64,000 bases of DNA, taken from the NCBI GenBank assembly GCA_016191785.1, contig JACPVJ010000088.1, positions 1 to 64,000 of the forward strand. Reading direction: 5' to 3'. Numbering within the stretch: position 1 is the first letter of the stretch; every line of letters begins with the position of its first letter. This DNA is from Myxococcales bacterium (GTDB lineage Bacteria; Myxococcota_A; Polyangia; Polyangiales; Polyangiaceae). This document shows positions 17,403 through 27,054 of this stretch, in pieces. The notes under the pieces were generated by a model that searched no databases, was not told where the DNA came from, and saw nothing but the letters and a program-made list of their open reading frames with translations. The position numbers were made by a program, and so were the translations under genes.

Positions 17403-18023
17403 ATGGCCCGACCGGTGGCGATCCACGATCCCACCATCCTAGACGCTGCCCGCGAGGTGTTTCTGTTGCGCGGCGCGGCTGCCACGACCGCGGAGGTCGC
17501 GCGGCGCGCGGGCGTTTCGGAAGGTTCCATTTTCAAGCGCTACCGAACCAAGCACGGGCTGCTGGAGGCGGTGGTCGCGGACGTGGAGCGGGAGCCAGCG
17601 TTCATATCCGAGTTGCCGGCGCGAGTCGGCGCTGGCCACGTGTTCGCCAATCTGGAGTGGCTCGCGGGAGAGCTGCTCGAGTACTTCCGTCGTGCAGCTC
17701 CCGTGCATCTCTTGGCGTGGTCCGCGCCGAGTGGCCCGCGCGGAAGAGTGCTCCTCTCCGCTGCCTCGACCCCTCTCGCGACGCTGCGGAAGGTGGCCGG
17801 GTATTTCGAGGCAGAGATGCACCTTGGCCGGATTCGCCGAGCCGACGCGGAGGTCGTCGCCCGCAGCTTCGTGGGAGCGCTCGGCAACTTCGTTCTGCTC
17901 GAGTTGCTCGCGAATGCGCCTGAAAGCTCGCCGATGCCGGAGCAGAGTTACATTCGAGGATATGTGGCTGTGCTGGCACGCGGGCTCGAGCCCGACGCGC
18001 CTTGGCCGCGTCCCGCTGCGTAG
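17403..18023 (+). CDS. TetR-family transcriptional regulator
   Basis: 206 residues from ATG 17403, preceded by GGAG at five bases; the earlier GTG 17388 is less likely. N-terminal [54 protein letters not shown]. The C-terminal ligand domain is of about 150 residues ([40 protein letters not shown]). First of two TetR genes before the RND efflux operon; it is monocistronic with 169 bases to the next start. Confidence 0.9.
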   Translation: MARPVAIHDPTILDAAREVFLLRGAAATTAEVARRAGVSEGSIFKRYRTKHGLLEAVVADVEREPAFISELPARVGAGHVFANLEWLAGELLEYFRRAAPVHLLAWSAPSGPRGRVLLSAASTPLATLRKVAGYFEAEMHLGRIRRADAEVVARSFVGALGNFVLLELLANAPESSPMPEQSYIRGYVAVLARGLEPDAPWPRPAA

Positions 18024-18134
18024 AACTCGGCATCTGCCTGATTGAACCATGGTTTTCGCGGCGCGAACTGCGGGCGCCTCGGCGCGACCCCGCCACCAAC
18101 TTGCGCTTGGGGCGCCGGCCGGCAGCGGAGGGAC

Positions 18135-18193
18135 TTGACGCCGCGCTGGCTGGGCTATATGAAGCGCCACTCGCATATGTGAATCTAGGTTCA
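18135..18193 (+). promoter_or_regulatory. Promoter and palindromic operator of the RND efflux operon
   Basis: TTGACG (18135-18140), 17 bases, TATGAA (18158-18163) make a plausible promoter. The near-perfect palindrome TGAATCTAGGTTCA at 18180-18193 runs up to the ATG of the TetR gene, just after the expected start point. This is the classical place for an operator through which the TetR protein at 18193 would repress itself and the pump genes. Confidence 0.6.
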
Positions 18194-18861
18194 TGACGAC
18201 GAACCGCGCAGGACACACCGCAGTGAAACGGACAACGCAGCGACAGCCTATGCGCCAGCGGATTCGCAGCTACGCGACGTCCGCCTACTGCGAAACCATC
18301 CTCGACGCCGCCGAGCGCTTGTTCGTCGAGTCCGGGTACCACGAGGCGAGAATGTCCGATCTCGCGCGAGCTGCCGGCGTCTCGGTCGGTACGCTCTACA
18401 AGTACTTCCCCAGCAAGGAGCGCGTCTTCGGGTCCCTCGTGCTGCGCGGCCGAGACGAGTTTCTTGCGTCGATGCGTCGTGAAGCGACGGAAGGCCTACC
18501 CGAGGACCGCGTACTTGGCGTCGTGCGGACTGCGCTCGATAGCGTCGAGCGGCGCGGAGGGCTATTTGCGTTGTACGTTCAGGTCGGAGCGCTCACCGAG
18601 AGCGATATCCGGCGCGCCGGGGGCGAAGAGGCCGAGGCGGGGTACCTGGAGTACCTCGACTTGCTGCGGCACGCCCTCACGGACGCGGTGGAGGCCGGAG
18701 TCGTGCGGCGCGACGTTCCGGTAGACCTGCTCGTGGGCGCCATCGCAGGAGCCGTGAACATTCGGATCTTCGCCTGGGTAAAAAGCGAGCGGAAGGAACC
18801 GCTCGCGGCGCATGCCGAAAAGGTGGTCCAGGTTTTCCTCGAAGGAGCTCGCTCTCGATGA
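18193..18861 (+). CDS. TetR-family repressor of the adjacent RND efflux operon
   Basis: 222 residues from ATG 18193. HTH at about 32-80: YCETILDAAERLFVESGYHE, ARMSDLARAAGVSVGTLYKY, FPSKERVFGSLVL. The C-terminal domain has DEFLASMRREATEGL, RGGLFALYVQVGALTESDI and VDLLVGAIAGAVNIRIFAWV. The stop overlaps the ATG of the membrane fusion protein gene (ATGA), so regulator and pump are one operon, as in other TetR-controlled RND systems. It probably binds the palindrome at its own start. Confidence 0.92.
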   Translation: MTTNRAGHTAVKRTTQRQPMRQRIRSYATSAYCETILDAAERLFVESGYHEARMSDLARAAGVSVGTLYKYFPSKERVFGSLVLRGRDEFLASMRREATEGLPEDRVLGVVRTALDSVERRGGLFALYVQVGALTESDIRRAGGEEAEAGYLEYLDLLRHALTDAVEAGVVRRDVPVDLLVGAIAGAVNIRIFAWVKSERKEPLAAHAEKVVQVFLEGARSR

Positions 18862-19811
18862 TTCTCGCCGGCCGTCTCTCGCTCGCGGCTCTCTTGCTCT
18901 CAGCGGCGGCTGCAAGTGCGTGCAACGACGCGCGCGCGAAAAAGGACCATTTGCCTCCCTCCAGTTCTGCGCTCCCACCCCCCGCGGTGCCCGTGCTGGA
19001 ATCGGGCGACGCTGGGCCCGTCGCGGCGGATTCGAGTCAAGGCGAAGCGTACCGAGGAACCGGCTCGATCCAGGCGCGGCAAAAGGCGGAGCTCGGTCCC
19101 AAGAGCACCGGCGTGATCGCGGCGATCACCGTTGCGGAGGGTGACCGTGTCAAGAAGGGAAAGCTCCTGTTTCGCGTGGATTCCCAGCAAGCGAGCCTCG
19201 CCGTGGCGCAGGCCCGTGCGGGGCTAGACTCAGCGAAGGTCTCCGCCTCCATTGCGGAGCTGGACTACAAACGCACCAAGGAGCTCTTCGACCGCGGCTC
19301 GGTGGCACCCGCGACGTACGATCAGGCGAAGTCCCGCTATGACGCAACGAAGTCCGCGGTTCGCCAGGCAGAGGTCGCGGTGTCCCAGGCAAAGAAGCTC
19401 GCGGGCGATACCGCGGTGTACGCGCCGTTCGACGGTGTCGTTTCTGCCAAGCTGAAGAGCGTGGGAGAGATGGCCACGGTGACCCCGCCGAGCATCGTTC
19501 TGGTGGTCCAGGACGTCGACGTGGTCGAGCTCCGCGCGCGCATGCCCGAACGAGCGCTGCGCAGGCTGCAACAGGGCGACTCTATCGAGTTGACGTTTCC
19601 GTCGACCGGAGAGCACCGATCCGTGCGAATAACGCGCATCAACCCAACCATCGACGTGCGCACGCGCACCGTGGAGGTCGTGGCCGAGTTCGCGAACCGG
19701 GACGGTCGTCTGAAACCGGGGATGCTGGCGGAGGTGACGTTCGGTGCGGGGGACTCAGCGTCCGCCGATGGCGGCGCGCCGAAGCCCGCCAGCCAGGCGA
19801 AGAGCCCATGA
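18858..19811 (+). CDS. RND efflux membrane fusion protein (periplasmic adaptor)
   Basis: 317 residues from ATG 18858. Lipoprotein signal LAALLLSAAAASAC, then a short linker and the AcrA/CusB-type order: first lipoyl half (QARQKAELGPKSTGVIAAIT, VAEGDRVKKGKLLFRVDSQQ), alpha-helical hairpin (about 105-165, AKVSASIAELDYKRTKELFD, RGSVAPATYDQAKSRYDATK), second lipoyl half (YAPFDGVVSAKLKSVGEMAT), beta-barrel (VELRARMPERALRRLQQGDS) and a short end domain. It links the inner-membrane pump to TolC. Coupled by ATGA overlaps to the genes on both sides. Confidence 0.95.
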   Translation: MILAGRLSLAALLLSAAAASACNDARAKKDHLPPSSSALPPPAVPVLESGDAGPVAADSSQGEAYRGTGSIQARQKAELGPKSTGVIAAITVAEGDRVKKGKLLFRVDSQQASLAVAQARAGLDSAKVSASIAELDYKRTKELFDRGSVAPATYDQAKSRYDATKSAVRQAEVAVSQAKKLAGDTAVYAPFDGVVSAKLKSVGEMATVTPPSIVLVVQDVDVVELRARMPERALRRLQQGDSIELTFPSTGEHRSVRITRINPTIDVRTRTVEVVAEFANRDGRLKPGMLAEVTFGAGDSASADGGAPKPASQAKSP

Positions 19812-22800
19812 ACCTCGCCGACGTCTCGATTCGCAGGCCCGTCTTCGCCGTGATGCTCATCCTCGCGATGGTCGTGTTCGGCGTCATCAGCTACCCCCGG
19901 ATCGGCGTCGACCTCTTCCCCAACGTCGAGTTCCCGATCGTCACCGTGACCGTCGTTTACCCTGGCGCGGACCCGGAGACGATGGAGACCAAGGTCGCCG
20001 ATCCGATCGAAGAGAAGGTCAACACCCTCAGTGGTATCAAGACGCTCCGTTCCGTGAACCTGGAGAGCGTGACCCAGGTGATCATCCAGTTCGAGCTGGA
20101 AGTGCCGGTCGACCGAGCGGTGCAAGAAGTGCGCGACAAGGTGTCCGAAATCGCGCGCGATCTTCCAGAGGCAGCGGAGCCAGCATTGATCCAGAAGTTC
20201 GATGTCGGTGCGGCACCGATCATCGGAATCGCGCTTTCGGGCGCGCTCGGGCCGAAAGAGCTCACTGCGCTCGCCGACAAAGTCGTCAAGGAACGCATTC
20301 AGCGTGTGCCCGGTGTAGGCGGAGTCGACCTCGTAGGCGCGCGGGATCGACAGATCAAGGTGCTGGTGGATCCCGCGAAGCTCAGCGGCCTCGGCCTCGC
20401 CGTGGACGACGTCGGCACCGCGATTCGCGCGCAGAACCTCGACATCCCTGGTGGGTTCATGGAGCGCGGTTCGCGCGAGCTCGTCGTCAAGACCAAAGGC
20501 GAGGTCAAGACCGCGGCGGAGGTCGGCGACATCATCATCCCGAACGCGGCTGGCAGCTTCGTCCGCGTTCGAGACGTCGCTGAGATCCGCGACACCGTCG
20601 AAGACGCCCGGTCTGCGTCCTTCCTGAACGGCGTGTCGGCGGTCTCTCTCGTCGTACGCAAGCAATCCGGCGCTAACACGGTGGAGGTCGCCCAACGCGT
20701 CCGCAAGGAGCTCGATGCCGTGCGACCGCGTATCGAGAAGGCGGGTGCCAGCCTGGCGGTTCCGACGGACAACTCGAGATACATCGAGCACTCGATCCAC
20801 GACGTTCAGTTCGACCTGGCGTTTGGCGCGTTGCTGGCGATCGTCATCATCCTGTTTTTCTTGCACGACTTCCGGGCAACCGTGATCAGCGCCACGGCCA
20901 TTCCGACCAGCGTCATCGCTACCTTCGCGTTCATCCAGGTGATGGGCTTCACGTTCAACAACATGACCATGCTGGGTCTGTCGCTCTCGATCGGCATCCT
21001 GATCGACGACGCGATCGTCGTCATCGAGAACATTCACAGACACCTCGAGCTCGGCGAAACGCCCATGACCGCAGCGTCGAAGGCTACCGGCGAAATCTTC
21101 CTCGCTGTGCTGGCCACCACGTCGTCCATCCTGGCGGTCTTCGTCCCAGTGGCGTTCATGCGCGGCATCATCGGCCGCTTCTTCTTCCAGTTCGGGCTCA
21201 CGGTCAGCTTCGCGGTCGCGGTGTCGATGCTCGTCTCCTTCACGCTGACGCCCATGCTCTCGTCACGCTTTCTGAAGGCGACACACGGCGAGCCCAAGAA
21301 CCCTCTCGCGCGCTTCATCGAGCACGTGCTGGCGGCCTTGGATCGCGCCTACGGCGGGCTCTTGAGGGCGGCGCTTCGCCACCGGTTTGTGACGATCGGC
21401 GTCGCTATCGCCGCCCTGATCGGCGCGTTCGCTCTCGTGTCGCGCGTGAAGGTCGAGTTCATTCCCCCCGAAGATCGCGGTGAGTTCACGCTGAGCGTCG
21501 AGCTCCCCACCGGCACTTCCCTCGAGGGCACGAAGAAAGTGGTCGAGGGAGTGGCGTCGGACCTGCGCCAACAGGCTGCGGGGGTGAAGTTCGCGTTCAC
21601 GACCATTGGCGAGGGAGCGCAGGGCCAGGTCAACCAGGGCAAGATCCAGGTCGTTCTGACTCCGGCCAAGGAGCGCGCGTTCCACCAGGAGGCGCTCATG
21701 GCCTGGACGCGCGGTCGCTACGGCGCTCTGGCGCACGCGAAGGTGACCGCGACGCCGATCAACGCCGTGGGCGGCGGCGGCGGCGGCTTCCGCTCCCAAC
21801 CGCTTCAGTTCAACGTGCGCGGCGCCGACATGCAACAGCTCGTCGACGTGACCGAGCGCTTGAAGCAGGAGCTGGGAAAGGTCCAGGGTATCGTCGATCT
21901 CGACACGACGTATCGGGGTGGAAAGCCGGAGGTCGAGATCGTGCTGGATCGCGAGCGCGCTGCGGATCTCGGGGTGCCCGTGGCGTCGGTCGGGAGAGTA
22001 CTCCGCGCGCTGGTCGCAGACGACGCTGTCAGCGAGCTCAAGCAGGGCGTCGATGCGTTCGACATCGTCGTGCAGCTGCCCCAAGAGCTCCGCAACGAGG
22101 TCGACCAGCTGTCCAACCTGCAAGTCAGATCCGTGAGTGGCGCTCTCGTCGACCTGGCGAGCGTCGTGCGGGTGGAACGCGGCGAGGGGCCCGCCCAGAT
22201 CGAGCGTCAGGCACGGCAGCGACAGATCACCGTGCTCGCCGGGCTGCAGGGTCTCCCTCTCGGCGAGGCCAAGAACCGACTCGACGAGGCGGCCAAAGGC
22301 GTCGTCCCGCCGGCGCTCACAACGGACTACGCCGGCATGGCGGACATCATGGGTGAGTCGTTCAAATACATGGGGCTGGCCCTGATTCTGGCAATCGTGC
22401 TGGTCTACATGATCCTCGCCGCGCAGTTCGACAGCTTCGTGCAGCCGATCACGATCATGCTCTCACTGCCCTTGAGCCTTGTTGGGGCCTTTGGAGCTCT
22501 CTATGTCTCGCGCATGACGCTCAACATCTTCTCGATGATCGGGATCATCATGCTGATGGGGCTCGTCACCAAGAACGCTATCTTGCTCGTCGACTTCACC
22601 AACCATCTGCGCGACAGCGGCGAGGAAATGTACGAGGCGTTGGTCAAGGCCGGCATCATCCGTCTGCGTCCCATCTTCATGACGACGGCAGCCATGATCT
22701 TCGGGATGATTCCCGTGGCGCTGGCGATGAGCGAAGGCGGCGAGACCCGCGCGCCAATGGCGGTGTGCGTGATCGGCGGGCTCATCACGTCCACAGCCCT

Positions 22801-22954
22801 CACCCTGGTCGTGGTGCCAGTCGTGTACACATTCTTGGATCGGATTGCGCACAGCGGACCGATGCGCTGGATCGCCGGCAAGCTCCTGACGGACTCCCCG
22901 CAAAGCGCGCGGGGACTCGCGCCGGCTCCAGAACCGGAGGACAACGCTTCATGA
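19808..22954 (+). CDS. RND multidrug efflux transporter, inner-membrane pump (HAE1/AcrB type)
   Basis: 1048 residues, full length for the family. Starts [20 protein letters not shown] (TM1), then [19 protein letters not shown] and the porter domain. TM2-TM6 at about 335-500 carry [20 protein letters not shown] with the paired Asp residues for proton relay. The second half repeats the layout, with [39 protein letters not shown] and [20 protein letters not shown], the Lys of the proton pathway being in [10 protein letters not shown] Gly-rich patch (GGGGGGFRS, about 657-665) is in the second porter region. Exports hydrophobic or amphiphilic compounds by proton antiport with the adjacent adaptor and TolC-like protein. 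Confidence 0.96.
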   Translation: MNLADVSIRRPVFAVMLILAMVVFGVISYPRIGVDLFPNVEFPIVTVTVVYPGADPETMETKVADPIEEKVNTLSGIKTLRSVNLESVTQVIIQFELEVPVDRAVQEVRDKVSEIARDLPEAAEPALIQKFDVGAAPIIGIALSGALGPKELTALADKVVKERIQRVPGVGGVDLVGARDRQIKVLVDPAKLSGLGLAVDDVGTAIRAQNLDIPGGFMERGSRELVVKTKGEVKTAAEVGDIIIPNAAGSFVRVRDVAEIRDTVEDARSASFLNGVSAVSLVVRKQSGANTVEVAQRVRKELDAVRPRIEKAGASLAVPTDNSRYIEHSIHDVQFDLAFGALLAIVIILFFLHDFRATVISATAIPTSVIATFAFIQVMGFTFNNMTMLGLSLSIGILIDDAIVVIENIHRHLELGETPMTAASKATGEIFLAVLATTSSILAVFVPVAFMRGIIGRFFFQFGLTVSFAVAVSMLVSFTLTPMLSSRFLKATHGEPKNPLARFIEHVLAALDRAYGGLLRAALRHRFVTIGVAIAALIGAFALVSRVKVEFIPPEDRGEFTLSVELPTGTSLEGTKKVVEGVASDLRQQAAGVKFAFTTIGEGAQGQVNQGKIQVVLTPAKERAFHQEALMAWTRGRYGALAHAKVTATPINAVGGGGGGFRSQPLQFNVRGADMQQLVDVTERLKQELGKVQGIVDLDTTYRGGKPEVEIVLDRERAADLGVPVASVGRVLRALVADDAVSELKQGVDAFDIVVQLPQELRNEVDQLSNLQVRSVSGALVDLASVVRVERGEGPAQIERQARQRQITVLAGLQGLPLGEAKNRLDEAAKGVVPPALTTDYAGMADIMGESFKYMGLALILAIVLVYMILAAQFDSFVQPITIMLSLPLSLVGAFGALYVSRMTLNIFSMIGIIMLMGLVTKNAILLVDFTNHLRDSGEEMYEALVKAGIIRLRPIFMTTAAMIFGMIPVALAMSEGGETRAPMAVCVIGGLITSTALTLVVVPVVYTFLDRIAHSGPMRWIAGKLLTDSPQSARGLAPAPEPEDNAS

Positions 22955-24492
22955 CCCGACGTTCGGAACTGCTGGGACTGGTTTCTCTGACGATGTCGCT
23001 GACCGCGGCCGTCGCCGCGGCGCAACCCACGCAAGAAACGGCGCCTGCCGCCGAAGTTCCGCTCGTCGCGCGCCCGCTGCCCGACGCCAAGGAGTCGCCG
23101 CTGGTTGTGCTCAAACCTGTCGCCGGCGGCCTGACGTCGAGCCAGGTCGCCCGCCGCACCGTCGCGAGCAGCGCGACAGTGCGCGCCCGGCAGGCGGAAG
23201 TGGAGGTCGCTGAGGCAAAGTTTGATCAGACGACGGTCCAGTACTTTCCTCGCGTCGGGCTCAAGGCGACCTACACCCGCCTCTCGCCCGTCTCGAGCGG
23301 GTTCGGCAGCGGCGCCCTCGTCGGCGCGGGGAATCCGGGGCTGCTCACGACTGGTCCGTGTCCTGGCGGCGTCGGAGTGTGTGTCCTCGACTCGGCCGGC
23401 CAACCCGTGGGCGCAGCAGCGTTCGAGATCGAGTCGTTGAAGGACAACTACGCGTTGACCGCCTCCGCGGCGATTCCGCTCAGCGACTACGTCACGAAGC
23501 TCTCGCACGCGGCCGCGGCAGCCCAGGCGACCCGCCGGGCTGCGAGGCTTGCGACGCGCGCCGAGCGCCTCAAGGTTCAGGCCGAAGCGAAGGTGCTCTA
23601 CTACACTTGGGTGCGCTCGCTCGGCCAAGTCGCCGTCGCGCAAAAGTCCCTCGACCGGACTCGTGCACGCCAAACGGACGCCGCAGCCGGCTTTTCTCTC
23701 GGCAGTATTTCGAAAGCCGATCTGATGCGCCTCGAGGCGCTCGTCGCCAACACCGAGTTCGCCGTCAAAGAGGGCGAGACGATGCGCTCGCTCGCAGCTC
23801 GACAGCTTCAGATCCTCATGGGAGACAAGTCGAGCGCGAGCTATCAGGTCGGCGAGGACGTGCTGGTCCCCGCGACCGCAGAGGTCCGCGGTGGACTCGA
23901 TGGCCTGTCGACCGAAGCGCTTTCGCGTCGCCTGGAGCTTGCCGCACTGGATCAGACCGCTCGGTCGCTCCGCTCCGGAGCCAAAGCGGTCGGCGCTGGT
24001 GCGTACCCGCGGCTCGAAGCGTTCGGTGACATCACCTACGCGAACCCGAACCCGCGGTACTTCCCGGCGCGGCGCGAATGGAACTCCACCTGGGCGGTAG
24101 GGCTCTCGGCGAGCTGGACGGTCACCGAAGCTTTCTCGACTTCCGCTGCCGCGCGCGAGCTTTCCGCAAGCGCTCGGAACATCGAAGCGCAGGCTGAGGC
24201 GCTGCGCAACGCGATCCGCCAAGAGGTCGCCGCGGCGTATCTCGACCGGGAGAGAGCGAGGGTCGCGATCCAGACCTCTCAGCGTGCTGCACGGGCGGCA
24301 GAGGAGGCCTACCGCGTCGCGACGGATCTCTATCGGGTTGGGCGGGCCACGACGACGGAGCTCATCGAAGCCGAGCTGGACCTTCTCAACGCGCGACTTG
24401 CCGAGCTGAACGCACACATCGGGCTGCGTATCGCCGAGGTTCGCCTGTCGCATGCGGTCGGGCGGGACGTACCAGCCGGAGCCGGCGGGTGA
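22951..24492 (+). CDS. TolC-family outer-membrane efflux channel
   Basis: 513 residues from ATG 22951, overlapping the pump stop by ATGA. Signal peptide LVSLTMSLTAAVAAAQP. The two tandem TolC units are visible as long coiled helices: ATVRARQAEVEVAEAKFDQT and TTRAARLATRAERLKVQAE-like regions in the first half, and AARELSASARNIEAQAEALR, YRVGRATTTELIEAELDLLN (a signature near the end of TolC proteins) in the second. Beta-barrel segments with alternating aromatic residues lie at VGLKATYTRLSP and YPRLEAFGDITYANPNPRYF. It completes a three-part pump. Confidence 0.93.
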   Translation: MTRRSELLGLVSLTMSLTAAVAAAQPTQETAPAAEVPLVARPLPDAKESPLVVLKPVAGGLTSSQVARRTVASSATVRARQAEVEVAEAKFDQTTVQYFPRVGLKATYTRLSPVSSGFGSGALVGAGNPGLLTTGPCPGGVGVCVLDSAGQPVGAAAFEIESLKDNYALTASAAIPLSDYVTKLSHAAAAAQATRRAARLATRAERLKVQAEAKVLYYTWVRSLGQVAVAQKSLDRTRARQTDAAAGFSLGSISKADLMRLEALVANTEFAVKEGETMRSLAARQLQILMGDKSSASYQVGEDVLVPATAEVRGGLDGLSTEALSRRLELAALDQTARSLRSGAKAVGAGAYPRLEAFGDITYANPNPRYFPARREWNSTWAVGLSASWTVTEAFSTSAAARELSASARNIEAQAEALRNAIRQEVAAAYLDRERARVAIQTSQRAARAAEEAYRVATDLYRVGRATTTELIEAELDLLNARLAELNAHIGLRIAEVRLSHAVGRDVPAGAGG

Positions 24493-25733
24493 CGACCATG
24501 ATGCCGTGGTTGTTCGACCCCGACGATCCATCGGCACGCATCGTACGGTCCCTGGCCCCCGCCGTGCTCGCGCTCGGCTACGCAGCCCTTGGCCTCGCGG
24601 CATGGGCGATCCGCAGTCGGCGTTCGGGGCCGTTCCGCGACGAGGAGATGGATCACCGCGGGACCGGCGGTCTGACCACGGCAGGTTTGCGCCATTTCTT
24701 TGCCTGGCTGATGCGCCCTGTGTGGTCCCTCGCTGTTGTGGCACAGGTTCCGCCCAACGCGATCACGACGCTCTCGCTCGGCCTGTCGGTCGGCGCGGGC
24801 GTCGCGCTCTCGTCGGGTCACTTTGCCCTCGGTGGCTGGCTCTTCGTGACGGCCGGCTCCCTCGACTTCGTGGACGGCCGCGTTGCACGGGTGACGGGGC
24901 GCGTGACGCGCACTGGCGCGGTCTTGGACTCCGTGCTGGACCGTTACGCCGAGGCCGCCGTGCTGGTCGGGCTTGCCTGGTACTATCGGTCGTCCTGGGT
25001 GCTCGTTCCGGCACTGCTCGCCGTCATCGGGTCACAGATGGTGCCCTACGTTCGCGCAAAGGGCGAAGCGCTCGGCGCGAGCATGAAGAGCGTGGGCTTC
25101 ATGCAGCGGCCGGAGCGGATCGCGGTGCTCGGGCTTGGCACGGCGTTCGCTCCGGTCGTCGAAGCCGTGCTCGATCCAATGGGCAGGCACCCCGCGCACC
25201 GGCTGGCCATGGCGGCGCTGGTGTTGATCGCACTGACTTCACACGCCACTGCGCTCCAGCGCCTGCAAGCGCTGGTGCGCTCGCTGAGCGGAACCGTCCT
25301 GCCCGCTCGAACGACTTTCCTGCGCGCGTTGTTCACCAGCGCGCTCGCCACGTCTGTCGACTTCGTGGTCGCGAATCTCGCGGATCGCGGCGACGCACCC
25401 GCCACTCTGGCAACGGTCGCGGGCTGCGCGGCCGGTGGCCTGGTGGCCTGGATGCTGTGCCGCGTCTGGACATTCGCCGCCACTGGCGCCACGAGCATGC
25501 CACCGCTCTGGCGCTTCGCGTTCGTGTGGGCGAGCTCCACCGCGCTGAACACCGGAGGCGTGTGGGTCGGATTGTGCGTCCCAGGGATGAGCTTCCTCGG
25601 CAGCTGGTTGTTGACCCGTGCGGTCGTCTACACGACTTGGAACTACCCGTTGATGTGGGATTACATCCAAGGTGAACCAACACAGTGTTTGCCTGGCAGC
25701 GGGCCCGAGTCGATGAGGTCGACCTGCCCATGA
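24489..25733 (+). CDS. CDP-alcohol phosphatidyltransferase fused to GtrA-like membrane domain
   Basis: 414 residues; start overlaps the TolC stop, so it belongs to the efflux operon. After one N-terminal helix, residues about 70-265 are a CDP-alcohol phosphotransferase: the catalytic signature D-x2-DG-x2-AR-x8-G-x3-D-x3-D is intact as DFVDGRVARVTGRVTRTGAV followed by LDSVLDRY, and VPYVRAKGEALG is the expected follow-up helix. Residues about 275-400 are four membrane helices of GtrA type (FLRALFTSALATSVDFVVAN, WMLCRVWTFA, WVGLCVPGMSFLGSWLLTRA, YTTWNYPLMWDY). GtrA domains are thought to flip polyprenyl-linked sugars. The fusion suggests making and flipping of a phospho-head-group lipid; the substrate cannot be read from sequence. 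Confidence 0.88.
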   Translation: MTTMMPWLFDPDDPSARIVRSLAPAVLALGYAALGLAAWAIRSRRSGPFRDEEMDHRGTGGLTTAGLRHFFAWLMRPVWSLAVVAQVPPNAITTLSLGLSVGAGVALSSGHFALGGWLFVTAGSLDFVDGRVARVTGRVTRTGAVLDSVLDRYAEAAVLVGLAWYYRSSWVLVPALLAVIGSQMVPYVRAKGEALGASMKSVGFMQRPERIAVLGLGTAFAPVVEAVLDPMGRHPAHRLAMAALVLIALTSHATALQRLQALVRSLSGTVLPARTTFLRALFTSALATSVDFVVANLADRGDAPATLATVAGCAAGGLVAWMLCRVWTFAATGATSMPPLWRFAFVWASSTALNTGGVWVGLCVPGMSFLGSWLLTRAVVYTTWNYPLMWDYIQGEPTQCLPGSGPESMRSTCP

Positions 25734-25960
25734 GCGATCAGGGCGCGGGAGCCGCCGACGTAGCGGCGGTGTGCGTCGCCAACATCGGCCCCAAGGAGCG
25801 GCGAACGCGCATGCGGTTTGGCGTGATCCTTCTCGGCGGCGGGGCCGGCCTCGCCGCGGTGCTTGTCGGGATCGAGGCGCACCGACTCTGGCGGCTCCTG
25901 CTGTTCTTGCCCTTTTGGGCTGGGGCACTCGGAATGCTGCAAGCCCGCGCGAAGACCTGA
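25730..25960 (+). CDS. Small membrane protein in the efflux/lipid operon
   Basis: 76 residues from ATG 25730, overlapping the preceding stop by ATGA. A soluble N terminus with Cys (AADVAAVCVANIGPKERRTR) is followed by two short hydrophobic helices (FGVILLGGGAGLAAVLVGI, LLLFLPFWAGALGMLQAR). The next small gene starts on the base after this stop. No family recognised. Its tight coupling means it is probably a real subunit or accessory peptide. Confidence 0.7.
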   Translation: MSDQGAGAADVAAVCVANIGPKERRTRMRFGVILLGGGAGLAAVLVGIEAHRLWRLLLFLPFWAGALGMLQARAKT

Positions 25961-26131
25961 GTGGCCCTCGCGTCGCGCGGTCAGCGCGACCTGGACACCG
26001 GGCCGGCGGCGATCACCGACACCGCCGAGCTCTCTCAGGTGTGCCGCCAAGCTCGCAAGGTCCACTTGAAGTCACTGCTCCTGGCCACGGCGCTCGTCGC
26101 GCTGGTCTTGATGATTCCAACCCAGATGTGA
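25961..26131 (+). CDS. Very small membrane protein, last gene of the operon
   Basis: A 56-residue frame from GTG 25961, directly after the previous TGA. It has a charged N terminus (ASRGQRDLDTGPAAITDTAE, LSQVCRQARKVHLK) and one C-terminal transmembrane helix SLLLATALVALVLMIPTQM. Too short for common gene-length cut-offs but its position, coupling and tail-anchor layout support it. Together with the 76-residue gene it may form a two-component membrane accessory. Confidence 0.6.
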   Translation: MALASRGQRDLDTGPAAITDTAELSQVCRQARKVHLKSLLLATALVALVLMIPTQM

Positions 26132-26133
26132 AG

Positions 26134-26781
26134 CTACTTGGACGTCATGAAGCGTAGCGCGCTGTCCTCGAGCGCTGTGTGTGGATCGAACACGCCAACG
26201 CCCAGGAGAAAACCGAGCAGTAGCTGGTTTTCCCCCTTTCGCCCGGGCACGTCGTTCCAGGCGTGCCACAGGTATTGAAGCGACAGCCCGCCCGAGACCG
26301 CGAACCCGGCACCCAACGGCATCCCAACCCCGCCAGAGCCATGCGGTGTCATCAAGTCCAACGTGGGCCTCATGTCGCCATCCACGCTCCGGAGCTCGGT
26401 GAGTCCGAGCAGCCCGAGCCCCGCATCTCCAACGAAGAACGGCGTTCCGCCCGTCTCGCCAGAGTACGTCGTGAGCGCGTTCAGCTCGAGGGCACCGCCC
26501 AGCACGTCGCGTCCCACGGGCCGAAAGCCAAACCCCAGGGTCGCGCCGCCATTCGCGCCCGGTCCCGTCGTCATGCCACCCGCCGCCAGGGTCGCCGTGT
26601 GAACGGCAGTCGGCTTCGCTCCCGCGAGTGGTACGCCGATCCCGTACCGCGCCATGGCGACCGGAGCCCCTGGCCGCTGGCAACCGGCGACCAACGCCAG
26701 AGCTGCGCCCAGGGCGATCAGCCGCAGCCGAGCTGGGGTCACGCGAAGCGGTTCCCTCCACGGAGGTCTCCGAAAAGGCAC
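26134..26781 (-). CDS. Outer-membrane beta-barrel-like lipoprotein
   Basis: 215 residues as read from 26781; a GTG at 26742 (VTPARLRL) may be the true start and fits a signal peptide better. LIALGAALALVAGC is a lipoprotein signal. The rest alternates Gly/aromatic strands: ARYGIGVPLAGAKPTAVHT, GATLGFGFRPVGRDVLGGAL, GTPFFVGDAGLGLLGLTEL, GVGMPLGAGFAVSGGLSLQY, NQLLLGFLLGVGVFD. This looks like an eight-strand or similar small barrel. Convergent with the small membrane gene, two bases apart. Confidence 0.65.
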   Translation of the reverse strand: MPFRRPPWREPLRVTPARLRLIALGAALALVAGCQRPGAPVAMARYGIGVPLAGAKPTAVHTATLAAGGMTTGPGANGGATLGFGFRPVGRDVLGGALELNALTTYSGETGGTPFFVGDAGLGLLGLTELRSVDGDMRPTLDLMTPHGSGGVGMPLGAGFAVSGGLSLQYLWHAWNDVPGRKGENQLLLGFLLGVGVFDPHTALEDSALRFMTSK

Positions 26782-27054
26782 TTTTCCCGTTTATGGCCCC
26801 GATCGTCCTCCTGTCAACAGAGTGGAACAAGGTGACCAGGGCTGCCGGAACAAGTGCGGCAAGACCCAGCGCAACACCCCGGCGGAACTGTGTCTCTCGC
26901 CTGCGCCGGCGAGCGGCGATGCCGCCTGCGAGGCCAGCAAGCCCCAACACCGTGCCGGCGCGCGGCATCACGATGAGCATCATGTCGAGCGCGGATTGAC
27001 GTGAGTGAGCACGATGCAGCCGGATTTCGCGCGAGCCGGCGTTTGAATTGCGGC
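26782..27054. other. Intergenic region upstream of the TetR-thioesterase operon
   Basis: No gene supported on either strand. It separates two divergent genes and must hold the promoter of the minus-strand lipoprotein, though I see no clear -35/-10 pair for it. A weak minus-strand frame with Arg/Ala-rich composition is not convincing. Confidence 0.4.

Noticed and set aside
22501-24744. 747-codon minus-strand frame opposite the TolC gene
   Set aside because: Mirror of a clearly recognised TolC-family gene; no domain on this strand.
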